From NCBI RefSeq assembly GCF_046035435.1, contig NZ_JBFNFH010000015.1: a DNA stretch of 45,462 nucleotides. The stretch is one strand, 5' to 3'. The stretch is from Helcococcus bovis. Lineage in GTDB: Bacteria > Bacillota > Clostridia > Tissierellales > Peptoniphilaceae. The stretch's first letter is position 1. Each line of letters begins with the position of its first letter. Both the position numbers and the translations under genes were made by a program. Below are positions 24,101 through 32,136 of the stretch, one piece after another. The notes beneath the pieces were generated by a model. That model was not told the origin of the DNA. It did not search any database and saw nothing but the letters and a program-made list of their open reading frames with translations.

Positions 24101-24781
24101 ATGTTGTGTGGAATAATTGGAGCAATGCCAAAAGAAGTAGAAGCAATTAAAGAAAAGATGTTAAATATAAAAGAAGAAAATATTCAAGGGGTTGATTTTT
24201 ATTTTGGTAAAATTAATAATCATGATGTTATTCTTACTAAAAGTGGAGTTGGTAAAGTAAATGCAAGTATTATTACAACTTTAATGATAATGACATATCA
24301 TCCTGATTACATAGTAAATATTGGAACGGCAGGAGGAATGTTAAAAGAACAAAATACCTTGGATATTGTAATTTCCGAAAATGTAATACAGCATGATTTT
24401 GATACTTCATATATTGATGGAAAAGCCGGAATTGGAATTACAACAAAATCTGATGAATTACTTAGAAATAAAGTAAAAGAATCATTTAAAAAAAATAAAG
24501 TTGATTTTAATATATATTTTGGAGATATAATAAGTGGAGATGTTTTTGTAGGAGAAGAAGTTAAGGTTTTGGAATTAAAAGAAAAATTTCCAACTGCGAT
24601 TGCATGCGAAATGGAAGCTGCTGCAATAGGGTATACTTGTGATAGGTTTAATATTCCATTTATAATAATTAGATCACTTTCTGATATAGTTTATCATAAT
24701 AATAGTAATATTGATTTTATGAAAAATGTTGAAATTACAAGTAAGAGATCTGCTGATATGCTTGAAGAATTTTTGAAATAA
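24101..24781 (+). CDS. mtnN: 5'-methylthioadenosine/S-adenosylhomocysteine nucleosidase
   Basis: A 226-residue nucleosidase that removes adenine from methylthioadenosine and S-adenosylhomocysteine. It begins MLCGIIGAMPKEVE with Glu12 in the catalytic position. The CEMEAAAIGY segment supplies the ribose-binding Glu, and RSLSDIV the catalytic Asp. The ATG at 24101 follows AAGGAG. The in-frame ATG at 24059 would place the pta terminator inside the coding region and is rejected. The product recycles methyl-donor waste and would feed AI-2 precursor formation only if luxS is present elsewhere. Confidence 0.95.
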   Translation: MLCGIIGAMPKEVEAIKEKMLNIKEENIQGVDFYFGKINNHDVILTKSGVGKVNASIITTLMIMTYHPDYIVNIGTAGGMLKEQNTLDIVISENVIQHDFDTSYIDGKAGIGITTKSDELLRNKVKESFKKNKVDFNIYFGDIISGDVFVGEEVKVLELKEKFPTAIACEMEAAAIGYTCDRFNIPFIIIRSLSDIVYHNNSNIDFMKNVEITSKRSADMLEEFLK

Positions 24782-24829
24782 ATATCATCACATTTATAAC
24801 AATGTAAATGTTATCAAATATAAACGTTT

Positions 24830-24868
24830 TAATAAAATGTTTATAAATAAAACATTTTATTATATAAT
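24830..24868 (+). promoter_or_regulatory. lacR promoter with 13-bp perfect inverted repeat operator
   Basis: TAATAAAATGTTT (24830-24842) and AAACATTTTATTA (24850-24862) are perfectly complementary with a 7-bp spacer. They end directly at the -10 TATAAT (24863-24868). The arms contain TGTTT, the core of known LacR sites. A second inverted repeat, ACATTTA/TAAATGT, is at 24790-24811. This probably mediates LacR autoregulation. Confidence 0.6.
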
Positions 24869-24918
24869 GAAATATATTATTAATTTAGTTTAACATTATG
24901 TAATTTTAAGGAGTTAAA

Positions 24919-25674
24919 ATGAACAAATCTAAAAGACAAGAAGCAATCACGACTCTTGTTAATAAAAAGGGAAGCGTAAGAGTTTCGGATATTGTTGAAT
25001 TGTTAGGTGTAACAGATATGACTGTAAGAAGGGATCTTGCTGAATTGGAAAAGCAAGGTGTTTTAACAAAAATACATGGGGGCGCAAGGACTAATAATTC
25101 TTATAAATATTTAGAAATATCTCATGACGAAAAGCATATGTATAATATGGCTGAAAAACTATATATAGCAAAAAAAGCCTCTAATCTTATACAAGATGGA
25201 GACACAATATATTTAGGCCCTGGGACAACTGTTGAACTTTTAGCTAAAGAAATCAAAAATAAAAAAATAAGAATAATTACAAATTGTCTTCCGGTTTTTA
25301 ATATATTACTTGAAAAGAAGACTGAGTTATTTCAAGTTTTTCTATTAGGAGGAGAAAAAAGACGTTTAACAGAGGCTTTTGTAGGAGAAATAACTTATAC
25401 GATATTAAATACTATGAGATTTACAAAATCATTTTTCGGAGCTAATGCTGTAAAAGAAAATGATGTAATGGCATCAAATTATGAAGAAGCTTTTACTCAA
25501 ACGCTAGCATTAAATAATTCGGTTGAAAAATATTTATTAATAGATTCGTCTAAAATTGATAGGGAAGATTTTGTAACTTTTTTTAAATTGAGTGATACTA
25601 CTGCGGTTATTACAAACGAAAAAGATAATGATAAAATAAAAAGTTTATCTTTATTTACAGAAGTGATTAATTAG
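24919..25674 (+). CDS. lacR: DeoR-family transcriptional repressor, probably LacR
   Basis: A 251-residue DeoR/GlpR-type regulator. The N-terminal winged helix (about 5-58) has VRVSDIVELLGVTDMTVRRDL and KIHGGA. The C-terminal sugar-phosphate-sensing DeoRC domain (about 75-235) contains YLGPGTTVELLA, FFGANAVKENDVM and LLIDSSKI. It lies directly before lacAB and the lactose PTS, where LacR responds to tagatose-6-phosphate in staphylococci and streptococci. Inference: it represses this operon. The ATG follows AAGGAG. An inverted repeat overlaps its own promoter. Confidence 0.85.
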   Translation: MNKSKRQEAITTLVNKKGSVRVSDIVELLGVTDMTVRRDLAELEKQGVLTKIHGGARTNNSYKYLEISHDEKHMYNMAEKLYIAKKASNLIQDGDTIYLGPGTTVELLAKEIKNKKIRIITNCLPVFNILLEKKTELFQVFLLGGEKRRLTEAFVGEITYTILNTMRFTKSFFGANAVKENDVMASNYEEAFTQTLALNNSVEKYLLIDSSKIDREDFVTFFKLSDTTAVITNEKDNDKIKSLSLFTEVIN

Positions 25675-25681
25675 TTATAAT

Positions 25682-25740
25682 AAAACAAAAAATCAACATT
25701 GATGTTTAACAATTGAACATTAATGTTGATTTTTTGTTTT
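25682..25740. terminator. Long hairpin between lacR and lacA
   Basis: Perfect 19-bp arms at 25682-25700 and 25722-25740 are extended by an inner ATGTT/AACAT pair, about 25 bp in total. The right arm contains T6-G-T4 and the left arm the complement. It may terminate lacR mRNA, attenuate read-through into lacA, and contain a TGTTT operator core. Confidence 0.65.
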
Positions 25741-25757
25741 ATTTATTTTATAATTAA

Positions 25758-25777
25758 GATAACCGAAAAACGTTATC
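25758..25777. promoter_or_regulatory. Inverted repeat before lacA
   Basis: GATAAC (25758-25763) and GTTATC (25772-25777), spaced 8 bp, just upstream of the lacA ribosome binding site. A possible operator or short leader hairpin. Confidence 0.3.
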
Positions 25778-25794
25778 ATAAAATAGGAGGTTGT

Positions 25795-26220
25795 ATGAGG
25801 GTTATTGTAGGTTCAATTCAAAGCTCTAAAGTATTGAAAAATAAAATTTTAGATTTTATAAAAGCTGAAAAGAAGGAGGTAATAGATTTAAGTAGAGAAG
25901 ATGATGATTTTGTTTCATTGACACTTGATATTGTTAAAGAAATAAGAAAAAATCCAGATGATTTAGCTATTATTATTGATGAATATGGTGTCGGAAGTTT
26001 TATTGTTGCTACAAAAGTTAAAGGAATTATTGCAGCAAATGTATCAGAAGAAAGAAGTGCATATATGACGAGAAGTCATAATAATGCAAGGGTTTTAACC
26101 TTGGGGTCACTTATAGTAGGTGAAAAATTAGCAATTAATATAGTTAATTCATTTATTTATGGAAAATATGATGCTGGAAGACATCAAATCAGAGTAGATA
26201 TGTTAAATAAAATGTGTTAG
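25795..26220 (+). CDS. lacA: Galactose-6-phosphate isomerase subunit LacA
   Basis: A 141-residue RpiB/LacAB-type isomerase subunit. LacA and LacB together convert galactose-6-phosphate to tagatose-6-phosphate. The C-terminus GRHQIRVDMLNKMC and the segments AYMTRSHNNARVLTLGS and VATKVKGIIAANVS closely match staphylococcal LacA from memory. The start is the ATG at 25795 after TAGGAGG; the longer frame upstream would read through the lacR-lacA hairpin. It is the first structural gene of the lactose operon and ends 10 bases before lacB. Confidence 0.95.
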   Translation: MRVIVGSIQSSKVLKNKILDFIKAEKKEVIDLSREDDDFVSLTLDIVKEIRKNPDDLAIIIDEYGVGSFIVATKVKGIIAANVSEERSAYMTRSHNNARVLTLGSLIVGEKLAINIVNSFIYGKYDAGRHQIRVDMLNKMC

Positions 26221-26230
26221 GAGGTGATAT

Positions 26231-26746
26231 ATGAAAATAGCAATTGGTTGTGATCATATCGTCACAGATGAAAAAAATAAGGTAATTAAACATTTAATAG
26301 ATAATGGACATGAAGTGTTTGATGTTGGGACATATGACTATGATAGGACGCATTATCCAATATATGGTAAAAAAGTAGGATATGCAGTAAGAAATGGAAA
26401 AGCTGATTTAGGTATTTGTATTTGTGGTACAGGTGTTGGAATTAATAATGCCGTTAATAAAGTTAAAGGTATTAGAGCAGCGCTTGTAAGGGATATGACA
26501 AGTGCAATATATGCCAAAGAAAAACTTAATGCAAATGTTATTGGGTTTGGAGGAAAAATAACTGGTGAATTTCTGATGAATGATATTATAGATGCATTTA
26601 TAAACACAAAGTATAAAGATACACCAGAAAATAAATTAATTTTAGAAAAAATTGCTTGTGTGGAAACTGAAGCACTAAATCAAGAGGATGAAGGATTTTT
26701 TGATGAATTCATTGAAAAGTGGGATAAAGGAGAATACGGCAATTGA
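26231..26746 (+). CDS. lacB: Galactose-6-phosphate isomerase subunit LacB
   Basis: A 171-residue second subunit of the isomerase. It begins MKIAIGCDHIVTDEKNKV. The active-site segment is CICGTGVGINNAVNKVKGIR (cysteine in the RpiB position), followed by ALVRDMTSAIYAKEKLNANVIGFGG. It ends FFDEFIEKWDKGEYGN, as in staphylococcal LacB. An AGGAGGTG ribosome binding site precedes the ATG. The product pathway normally continues through LacC and LacD, which are not found in this window. Confidence 0.95.
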   Translation: MKIAIGCDHIVTDEKNKVIKHLIDNGHEVFDVGTYDYDRTHYPIYGKKVGYAVRNGKADLGICICGTGVGINNAVNKVKGIRAALVRDMTSAIYAKEKLNANVIGFGGKITGEFLMNDIIDAFINTKYKDTPENKLILEKIACVETEALNQEDEGFFDEFIEKWDKGEYGN

Positions 26747-26777
26747 TTATAAGTTAAAATTTATAGAAGGAGGTAAA

Positions 26778-27089
26778 ATGAATAAAGATGATATCACAAT
26801 GATAGGATTTGAGATAGTTGCATATGCGGGAGATGCAAGATCTCATTATATGAACGCATTAAAATATGCAAAATCTAAGGATTTTGAAAAAGCAAAAGAA
26901 GAAATTGATTTAGGTGAAAAGTGCATAATTAATGCTCATAAAACTCAAACTGAATTATTGGTAAAAGAAGCTAGAGGCGAAGATTTACCATTTAGCGTGA
27001 CTTTTATTCATGGACAAGATCATTTGATGACTACAATGTTATTAAGAGATTTAATAGAAACAATTATTGAACTTTATAAAGAAAAATGA
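26778..27089 (+). CDS. lacF: Lactose PTS enzyme IIA
   Basis: A 103-residue trimeric EIIA of the lactose/chitobiose PTS class. The phosphorylated histidine is His78 in FIHGQDHLMTT, with the metal-binding Asp81 also present. GFEIVAYAGDARSHYMNALKYA is the typical N-terminal helix. I use the ATG at 26778 after AGGAGG; the frame is open further upstream but that part overlaps lacB and has no ribosome binding site. It passes phosphate from HPr to the cysteine of the LacE IIB domain. Confidence 0.95.
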   Translation: MNKDDITMIGFEIVAYAGDARSHYMNALKYAKSKDFEKAKEEIDLGEKCIINAHKTQTELLVKEARGEDLPFSVTFIHGQDHLMTTMLLRDLIETIIELYKEK

Positions 27090-27099
27090 GGAGAAGAAA

Positions 27100-28803
27100 A
27101 TGAAAGGATTAATTAAAAAAATAGAAAAAGTTAAACCATTTTTTGAAAAGTTATCAAGAAATATATATTTAAGATCTATAAAAGACGGTTTCATAGCAGG
27201 TATGCCGGTAGTACTATTTTCGAGTATATTTTTACTTATAGCATTTGTTCCAAATGCATTTGGATTTAAATGGAGTGATAAAACAGTTGAATTATTAATG
27301 AAGCCTTATAATTATTCTATGGGTATCTTAGGTATATTAGTAGCAGGTACAACAGCAAAAGCATTAACAGATTCCATGAATAGAAATATGGGATCAAATA
27401 ATCAAATGAATTTTATGTCTACAATGTTGGCTGCAATGGTAGGATTTTTACTATTATCAGCAGATCCATCTAAAGATGGCGGATTTTTAAGTTCTTATAT
27501 GGGGACAAAAGGATTAATAGCAGCATTTTTGGCAGCATTTTTAACAGTAAATGTATATAAAGTTTGTTTTAAGAATAATGTAACAATAAAAATGCCGGGA
27601 GAAGTACCACCTAATATTTCAAAAGTATTTAAGGATTTAATTCCATTTGCAATTTCTATTGTAATTTTATATGGATTAGATATATTAGTTCGTAATTATG
27701 CAGGTAAAAATGTTGCTGAATCAATAAGTATTTTATTAGCACCACTATTTAAGGCAGCTGATGGATATTTAGGATTGACAATAATATTTGGTGCATACGC
27801 ATTCTTCTGGTTTATAGGTATCCACGGTCCATCTATTGTAGAACCAGCTATAGCAGCTGTATTGTATACTAATGCAGAAGTAAACTTAGGTTTAATGCAA
27901 GCAGGACAACATGCAGATAAAGTAATTACAGCCGGAACTCAAATGTTTATAGTTACAATGGGTGGTACGGGAGCTACATTGGTTGTTCCATTCATATTTA
28001 TGTGGCTTGCGAAATCAAAAAGAAATAAAGTTGTAGGTAGAGCATCTGTAGTACCAACATTTTTTGGTGTAAATGAACCAATATTATTTGGTGGACCTCT
28101 TGTATTAAATCCAATATTTTTTGTACCATTTATTTTAGCACCAATTGTAAACGTTTGGATATTTAAGTTTTTTGTAGATACACTAAAAATGAACAGTTTT
28201 ACAGCAAACTTAGCTTGGATTACTCCAGCACCTATTGGAATGTTATTAGGTCTAAACTTCCAATTTTTAGCAATAATATTAATATTTGTATTGATTGTAG
28301 TAGACGTATTAATTTATTATCCATTCTTTAGAATATATGATCAACAAATTTTAGAAGAAGAAATAAAAGGAAAAAGTGAAGAAAGCTCAAATTTAGAAAA
28401 GAAAGTTAACGCAAATTTTGATACAAAAAAAGCTAAAGATGTTATTTCAAATAAAAAAGAAGTTATGGGTGATTCTTTAATTAATGAACATGTTGAAGTT
28501 TTAGTTTTATGTGCAGGTGGCGGTACGAGTGGACTTTTAAGTAATGCACTTAATAAAGCAGCTAAGGAACATGGAGTATCAGTTAATGCTGTAGCTGATA
28601 GCTATGGAGCACACAGAGATATATTGAAAAACTTTGATTTAGTTGTACTTGCTCCTCAAGTTGCTTCTAATTATGAAGATATAAAGAAAGAAACAGATGC
28701 TTTAGGCATAAAACTTGTTAAGACAGAAGGTGCTGAATATATTTCATTAAGTAGAGATGGATTAGCATCATTAAAATTTGTAAAGGAAAGTTTAAATAAA
28801 TGA
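27100..28803 (+). CDS. lacE: Lactose PTS enzyme IICB
   Basis: A 567-residue permease. The IIC domain (about 1-430) has about ten membrane segments, with IHGPSIVEPAIAAVL and the FGVNEPILFGGPLVLNP substrate motif of the lactose family. A linker then leads to the IIB domain, whose phosphocysteine is near residue 471 in VLCAGGGTSG. It imports lactose (or related beta-galactosides) as the 6'-phosphate. The ATG at 27100 follows GAGGAGAA. Its stop overlaps the lacG start (ATGA). Confidence 0.95.
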   Translation: MKGLIKKIEKVKPFFEKLSRNIYLRSIKDGFIAGMPVVLFSSIFLLIAFVPNAFGFKWSDKTVELLMKPYNYSMGILGILVAGTTAKALTDSMNRNMGSNNQMNFMSTMLAAMVGFLLLSADPSKDGGFLSSYMGTKGLIAAFLAAFLTVNVYKVCFKNNVTIKMPGEVPPNISKVFKDLIPFAISIVILYGLDILVRNYAGKNVAESISILLAPLFKAADGYLGLTIIFGAYAFFWFIGIHGPSIVEPAIAAVLYTNAEVNLGLMQAGQHADKVITAGTQMFIVTMGGTGATLVVPFIFMWLAKSKRNKVVGRASVVPTFFGVNEPILFGGPLVLNPIFFVPFILAPIVNVWIFKFFVDTLKMNSFTANLAWITPAPIGMLLGLNFQFLAIILIFVLIVVDVLIYYPFFRIYDQQILEEEIKGKSEESSNLEKKVNANFDTKKAKDVISNKKEVMGDSLINEHVEVLVLCAGGGTSGLLSNALNKAAKEHGVSVNAVADSYGAHRDILKNFDLVVLAPQVASNYEDIKKETDALGIKLVKTEGAEYISLSRDGLASLKFVKESLNK

Positions 28804-30203
28804 AAAAATTGCCAAAAGACTTTATATTTGGGGGAGCAACGGCAGCTTATCAAGCTGAAGGAAGTATAGATAAAGACGGAAAAGGAGAAGTTGCTTGGGA
28901 TCAATATTTAAAAGAAAATTATTGGTATACAGCAGAACCGGCAAGTGATTTTTACAATAGATATCCAATTGACTTAAAACTTTGTGAAGATTTCTCTATA
29001 AATGGTATAAGAATTTCAATTGCGTGGTCCAGAATTTTTCCTAAGGGTTACGGGAAAGTAAATGATAAAGGAGTAGAATTTTATCATAAATTATTTGCGG
29101 AATGTAAGAAAAGAGGTGTTGAACCATTTGTAACATTACATCATTTTGATACTCCAGAATTTTTACATTCTAAAGGTGATTTCTTAAATAGGGAAAATGT
29201 GGAACATTTTGTAAATTATGCAAAGTTCTGTTTTGAAGAATTTAAGGAAATCAAATATTGGACAACATTTAATGAAATTGGACCTATAGGAGAAGGACAG
29301 TACTTAGTTGGGAAATTTCCACCTGGATTAAAATATGATTTTGAAAAAGTTTTTAATTCACATCATAATATGATGTTAGCTCATGCTAAAGCAGTTATTG
29401 AATATAAAAATAGAGGCTACGATGGGGAAATTGGAATAGTTCATGCACTTCCAACAAAATATCCATATAATCCGAAAGATGAAAGAGATATAAGAGCTTC
29501 AAAATTAGAAGATATAATTCATAATAAATTTATATTGGATGCAACTTATTTGGGACATTATTCACCTGAAACAATGGAAGGGGTGAATCATATCTTAGAA
29601 ATCCATGGAGGATACTTGGATATAAGAAAAGAAGATTTAGAAATACTTGATATTGCAAAAGATTTGAATGACTTTTTAGGAATAAACTATTATATGTGTG
29701 ATTGGATGCGTCATTTTGAAGGTGAAACAGAAATAACTCATAATTCTAAAGGTGCTAAAGGAGGTTCAAAATATCAAATTAAAGGTGTTGGAAAAAGAGA
29801 ATATAGTGTTGACATACCCCGTACTGATTGGGATTGGATGATATATCCTAGAGGACTATATGATCAAATAATGAGAGTTAAAAGAGAATATCCAAATTAT
29901 AAAAAAATATATATTACTGAAAATGGTTTAGGCAACAAAGATAAATTTGAAGATAATACAGTTTATGATTACGATAGAATAGATTATATAAAACAACATT
30001 TGAATGTTGTAGCTGATGCAATAGAAGATGGAGCTATCGTAAAAGGATATTTTTTATGGTCATTGATGGACGTGTTTTCGTGGTCTAATGGATATGAAAA
30101 AAGATATGGACTGTTTTATGTTAATTTTGAAACCCAGGAAAGATTTCCAAAACAAAGCGCTTACTGGTATAAAAATTTAGCAGAAACACAAATTTTGAAT
30201 TGA
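28800..30203 (+). CDS. lacG: 6-phospho-beta-galactosidase (GH1)
   Basis: A 467-residue GH1 enzyme that hydrolyses lactose-6'-phosphate to galactose-6-phosphate and glucose. The acid/base Glu159 is in TFNEIGP and the nucleophile Glu374 in ITENGLG. The phosphate-binding set seen in LacG (Ser427, Lys434, Tyr436 in SWSNGYEKRYGLFY) is intact, arguing against a plain beta-glucosidase. The protein is very similar along its length to staphylococcal LacG. It starts within the lacE stop codon region, so translation is coupled. Confidence 0.96.
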   Translation: MKKLPKDFIFGGATAAYQAEGSIDKDGKGEVAWDQYLKENYWYTAEPASDFYNRYPIDLKLCEDFSINGIRISIAWSRIFPKGYGKVNDKGVEFYHKLFAECKKRGVEPFVTLHHFDTPEFLHSKGDFLNRENVEHFVNYAKFCFEEFKEIKYWTTFNEIGPIGEGQYLVGKFPPGLKYDFEKVFNSHHNMMLAHAKAVIEYKNRGYDGEIGIVHALPTKYPYNPKDERDIRASKLEDIIHNKFILDATYLGHYSPETMEGVNHILEIHGGYLDIRKEDLEILDIAKDLNDFLGINYYMCDWMRHFEGETEITHNSKGAKGGSKYQIKGVGKREYSVDIPRTDWDWMIYPRGLYDQIMRVKREYPNYKKIYITENGLGNKDKFEDNTVYDYDRIDYIKQHLNVVADAIEDGAIVKGYFLWSLMDVFSWSNGYEKRYGLFYVNFETQERFPKQSAYWYKNLAETQILN

Positions 30204-30211
30204 GGTAAAAT

Positions 30212-32002
30212 ATGAAATTAAATAAATTATTATCGATTTTTTTAGCATCAGTTATATTTGTTGTAAGTTTACCTGTAAAAATTGCAAAAGCAGATGTACA
30301 AACACCTATAGCTAAATTAAATGCAAATAAAGTTTTTCAAGAAATAGATGGTTTTGGGGTGTCTCAATCTGCGGATGTTTATGGAAATCAAATTTATGAA
30401 CATAATAAAAGAGATGAACTAATGGATTTACTTTTTTCTAATGAAAAAGGTATAGGATTAAGTATTTTAAGAAGTGAAGTTGGTAATGGATTAAATATGC
30501 CAACTATTCATCCTGATAAGGATACATGGGATTTTAAACCATATGAACCGGAACAATGGGTTATGAATGAAGCTAGAAAAAGGGGAGTTCAAACATTTAT
30601 GAGTACGGTTTGGTCGCCACCTGCATGGATGAAAACAAATAATAGAATTGTAAGAGGTGGGAGATTAAAAGAAGAGTATTATCAAGAATATGCTAAATAT
30701 CTTGCAGAATATGTTAAAGGATATAAAAAACATCATAATATCAAAATAGATGCAATTTCTATTGCTAATGAGCCTGAATATGCTGCTTTTTGGCAATCTA
30801 ATTTATGGTCAAAAGAAGAATTTAGAAAATTTGTAAAAGAATATTTAAAACCTACTTTTGTAAAAGAAAAAGTTGATGCAAAAATTATTGTAGGTGAAGA
30901 AGGAACTTGGACAGATAAAAGACTATCATCAATTTATGAAGATAAAGGTGCGATAGATAGTGTTGATATAATTGCATCACATTATTATAGAGGAAGACCT
31001 TATGTATTTGAAGGTGCAAAGAAAAATAATAAAAAAATTTGGCTTACAGAAACTTCAGAAACTATTCTTAAAGGTACAGGTTTTAAGGATGGCGTAAAAT
31101 GGTCAAGATACATTCATGATTTTTTAACTAAAGCGGATATAAATGCCTTTATTTTTTGGTTAGGAGCTGCTTATAAAAATAATAATGAAAGTTTGATAAG
31201 ATTAGTTGACAAAGATAATTACATAGATGCAAAGAGATTGTATTCATTTGGTAATTTCAGTAAATTTATAAAACCTGGATATAAGAGAGTAGAAATTACA
31301 GAAAATCCAACGGGAAATTTACATTTATCAGCATACAAAAATGATAAAACAGGAGATTTCGTTGTAGTTGCTCTTAATGATGGTCAAAATAATGAAACTA
31401 TAGATTTAACTTTTGAAGGTGTAAAATTAAATAAACTTACCCCTTATATAACAAATGATAAGTATAATTTAGAAAAATTCCCATCACAATATATAGATGA
31501 TAATATTGCAAGAATTTCAGTTAGTGGATATACTACTATAACATATACAGGCAATATTAATGATGAAAAACAACAAAATAAAAGCTATAGAATCTATGAT
31601 AATTTAGATAATTGGGATAAGATTCATTCTAAATCAGATAATTGGATGTTAGAAGCATATAATCCATATAACGCATTTGATAACGATTTTTCAAGAGCAA
31701 GAAGAACTGGACTTTCGAGAGAAAATATAGTTTATAAATTAGAAAATATGAAAGATTTTGATGCAGTTATATATTATCATATTTCTTTACAGGGATTAGA
31801 TTTTGAAATATCATCTGATGGACAAAATTGGGAAAAATTAGATTATATGTATGATTTGCCTATGTTAACCGGAGGGTATTGGGAAAAAATAAATGTAAGA
31901 CCTAAAAAAGAATTAAAAGAGGGAACAAATTATTTGAGGATAACATTCGATAAAGGGGGTAAATGTTGGGATAAACATTTATCATTGATTAAAATTAGAT
32001 AA
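30212..32002 (+). CDS. Secreted GH30 family glycosidase with C-terminal extension
   Basis: A 596-residue secreted enzyme. A signal peptide (about 1-27, cut after AKA) is followed by a GH30 TIM barrel starting QEIDGFGVS. The acid/base is Glu187 in IANEPEY and the nucleophile Glu280 in WLTETSE; SPPAWMKTN near 135-143 is also typical. The linked beta-domain runs to about 455. A further 130-residue region (about 465-596), possibly a discoidin-like or other beta-sandwich module, follows. No LPXTG anchor is seen, so it is probably released. The substrate could be a beta-1,6-galactan, beta-glucan, xylan or glycosphingolipid; GH30 subfamilies differ and I cannot assign one. It lies 8 bases after lacG, so it is probably cotranscribed with the lactose genes. 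Confidence 0.85.
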   Translation: MKLNKLLSIFLASVIFVVSLPVKIAKADVQTPIAKLNANKVFQEIDGFGVSQSADVYGNQIYEHNKRDELMDLLFSNEKGIGLSILRSEVGNGLNMPTIHPDKDTWDFKPYEPEQWVMNEARKRGVQTFMSTVWSPPAWMKTNNRIVRGGRLKEEYYQEYAKYLAEYVKGYKKHHNIKIDAISIANEPEYAAFWQSNLWSKEEFRKFVKEYLKPTFVKEKVDAKIIVGEEGTWTDKRLSSIYEDKGAIDSVDIIASHYYRGRPYVFEGAKKNNKKIWLTETSETILKGTGFKDGVKWSRYIHDFLTKADINAFIFWLGAAYKNNNESLIRLVDKDNYIDAKRLYSFGNFSKFIKPGYKRVEITENPTGNLHLSAYKNDKTGDFVVVALNDGQNNETIDLTFEGVKLNKLTPYITNDKYNLEKFPSQYIDDNIARISVSGYTTITYTGNINDEKQQNKSYRIYDNLDNWDKIHSKSDNWMLEAYNPYNAFDNDFSRARRTGLSRENIVYKLENMKDFDAVIYYHISLQGLDFEISSDGQNWEKLDYMYDLPMLTGGYWEKINVRPKKELKEGTNYLRITFDKGGKCWDKHLSLIKIR

Positions 32003-32067
32003 ATAATTGAATAAATTTATATTTTTAATAGTATTATTTTCACTATTTAAAATTATTAAAATATATA

Positions 32068-32119
32068 GGACTGTTGCAAAATAAACTTTTTGGTTATTTT
32101 ATAACAGTCCTTTTTATTT
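32068..32119. terminator. Terminator between GH30 gene and ftsH (convergent)
   Basis: Arms at 32068-32084 and 32094-32110 give a stem of about 17 bp with one mismatch, followed by TTTTTATTTTT on the plus strand. It ends the lac operon and may also stop ftsH transcripts. It shares CTGTTGCAAA with the hairpin at 43965. Confidence 0.85.
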
Positions 32120-32136
32120 TTAGGATTTTAATCCTT

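Noticed and set aside
26688..26777. 30-residue N-terminal extension of lacF
   Set aside because: It overlaps lacB and lacks a ribosome binding site. The ATG at 26778 has AGGAGG and matches the family start.
32068..32110. Insertion sequence remnant
   Set aside because: Only a short hairpin with a T-run is present, with no transposase fragment or target-site duplication. A terminator explains it; a possible IS origin is kept only as a finding.
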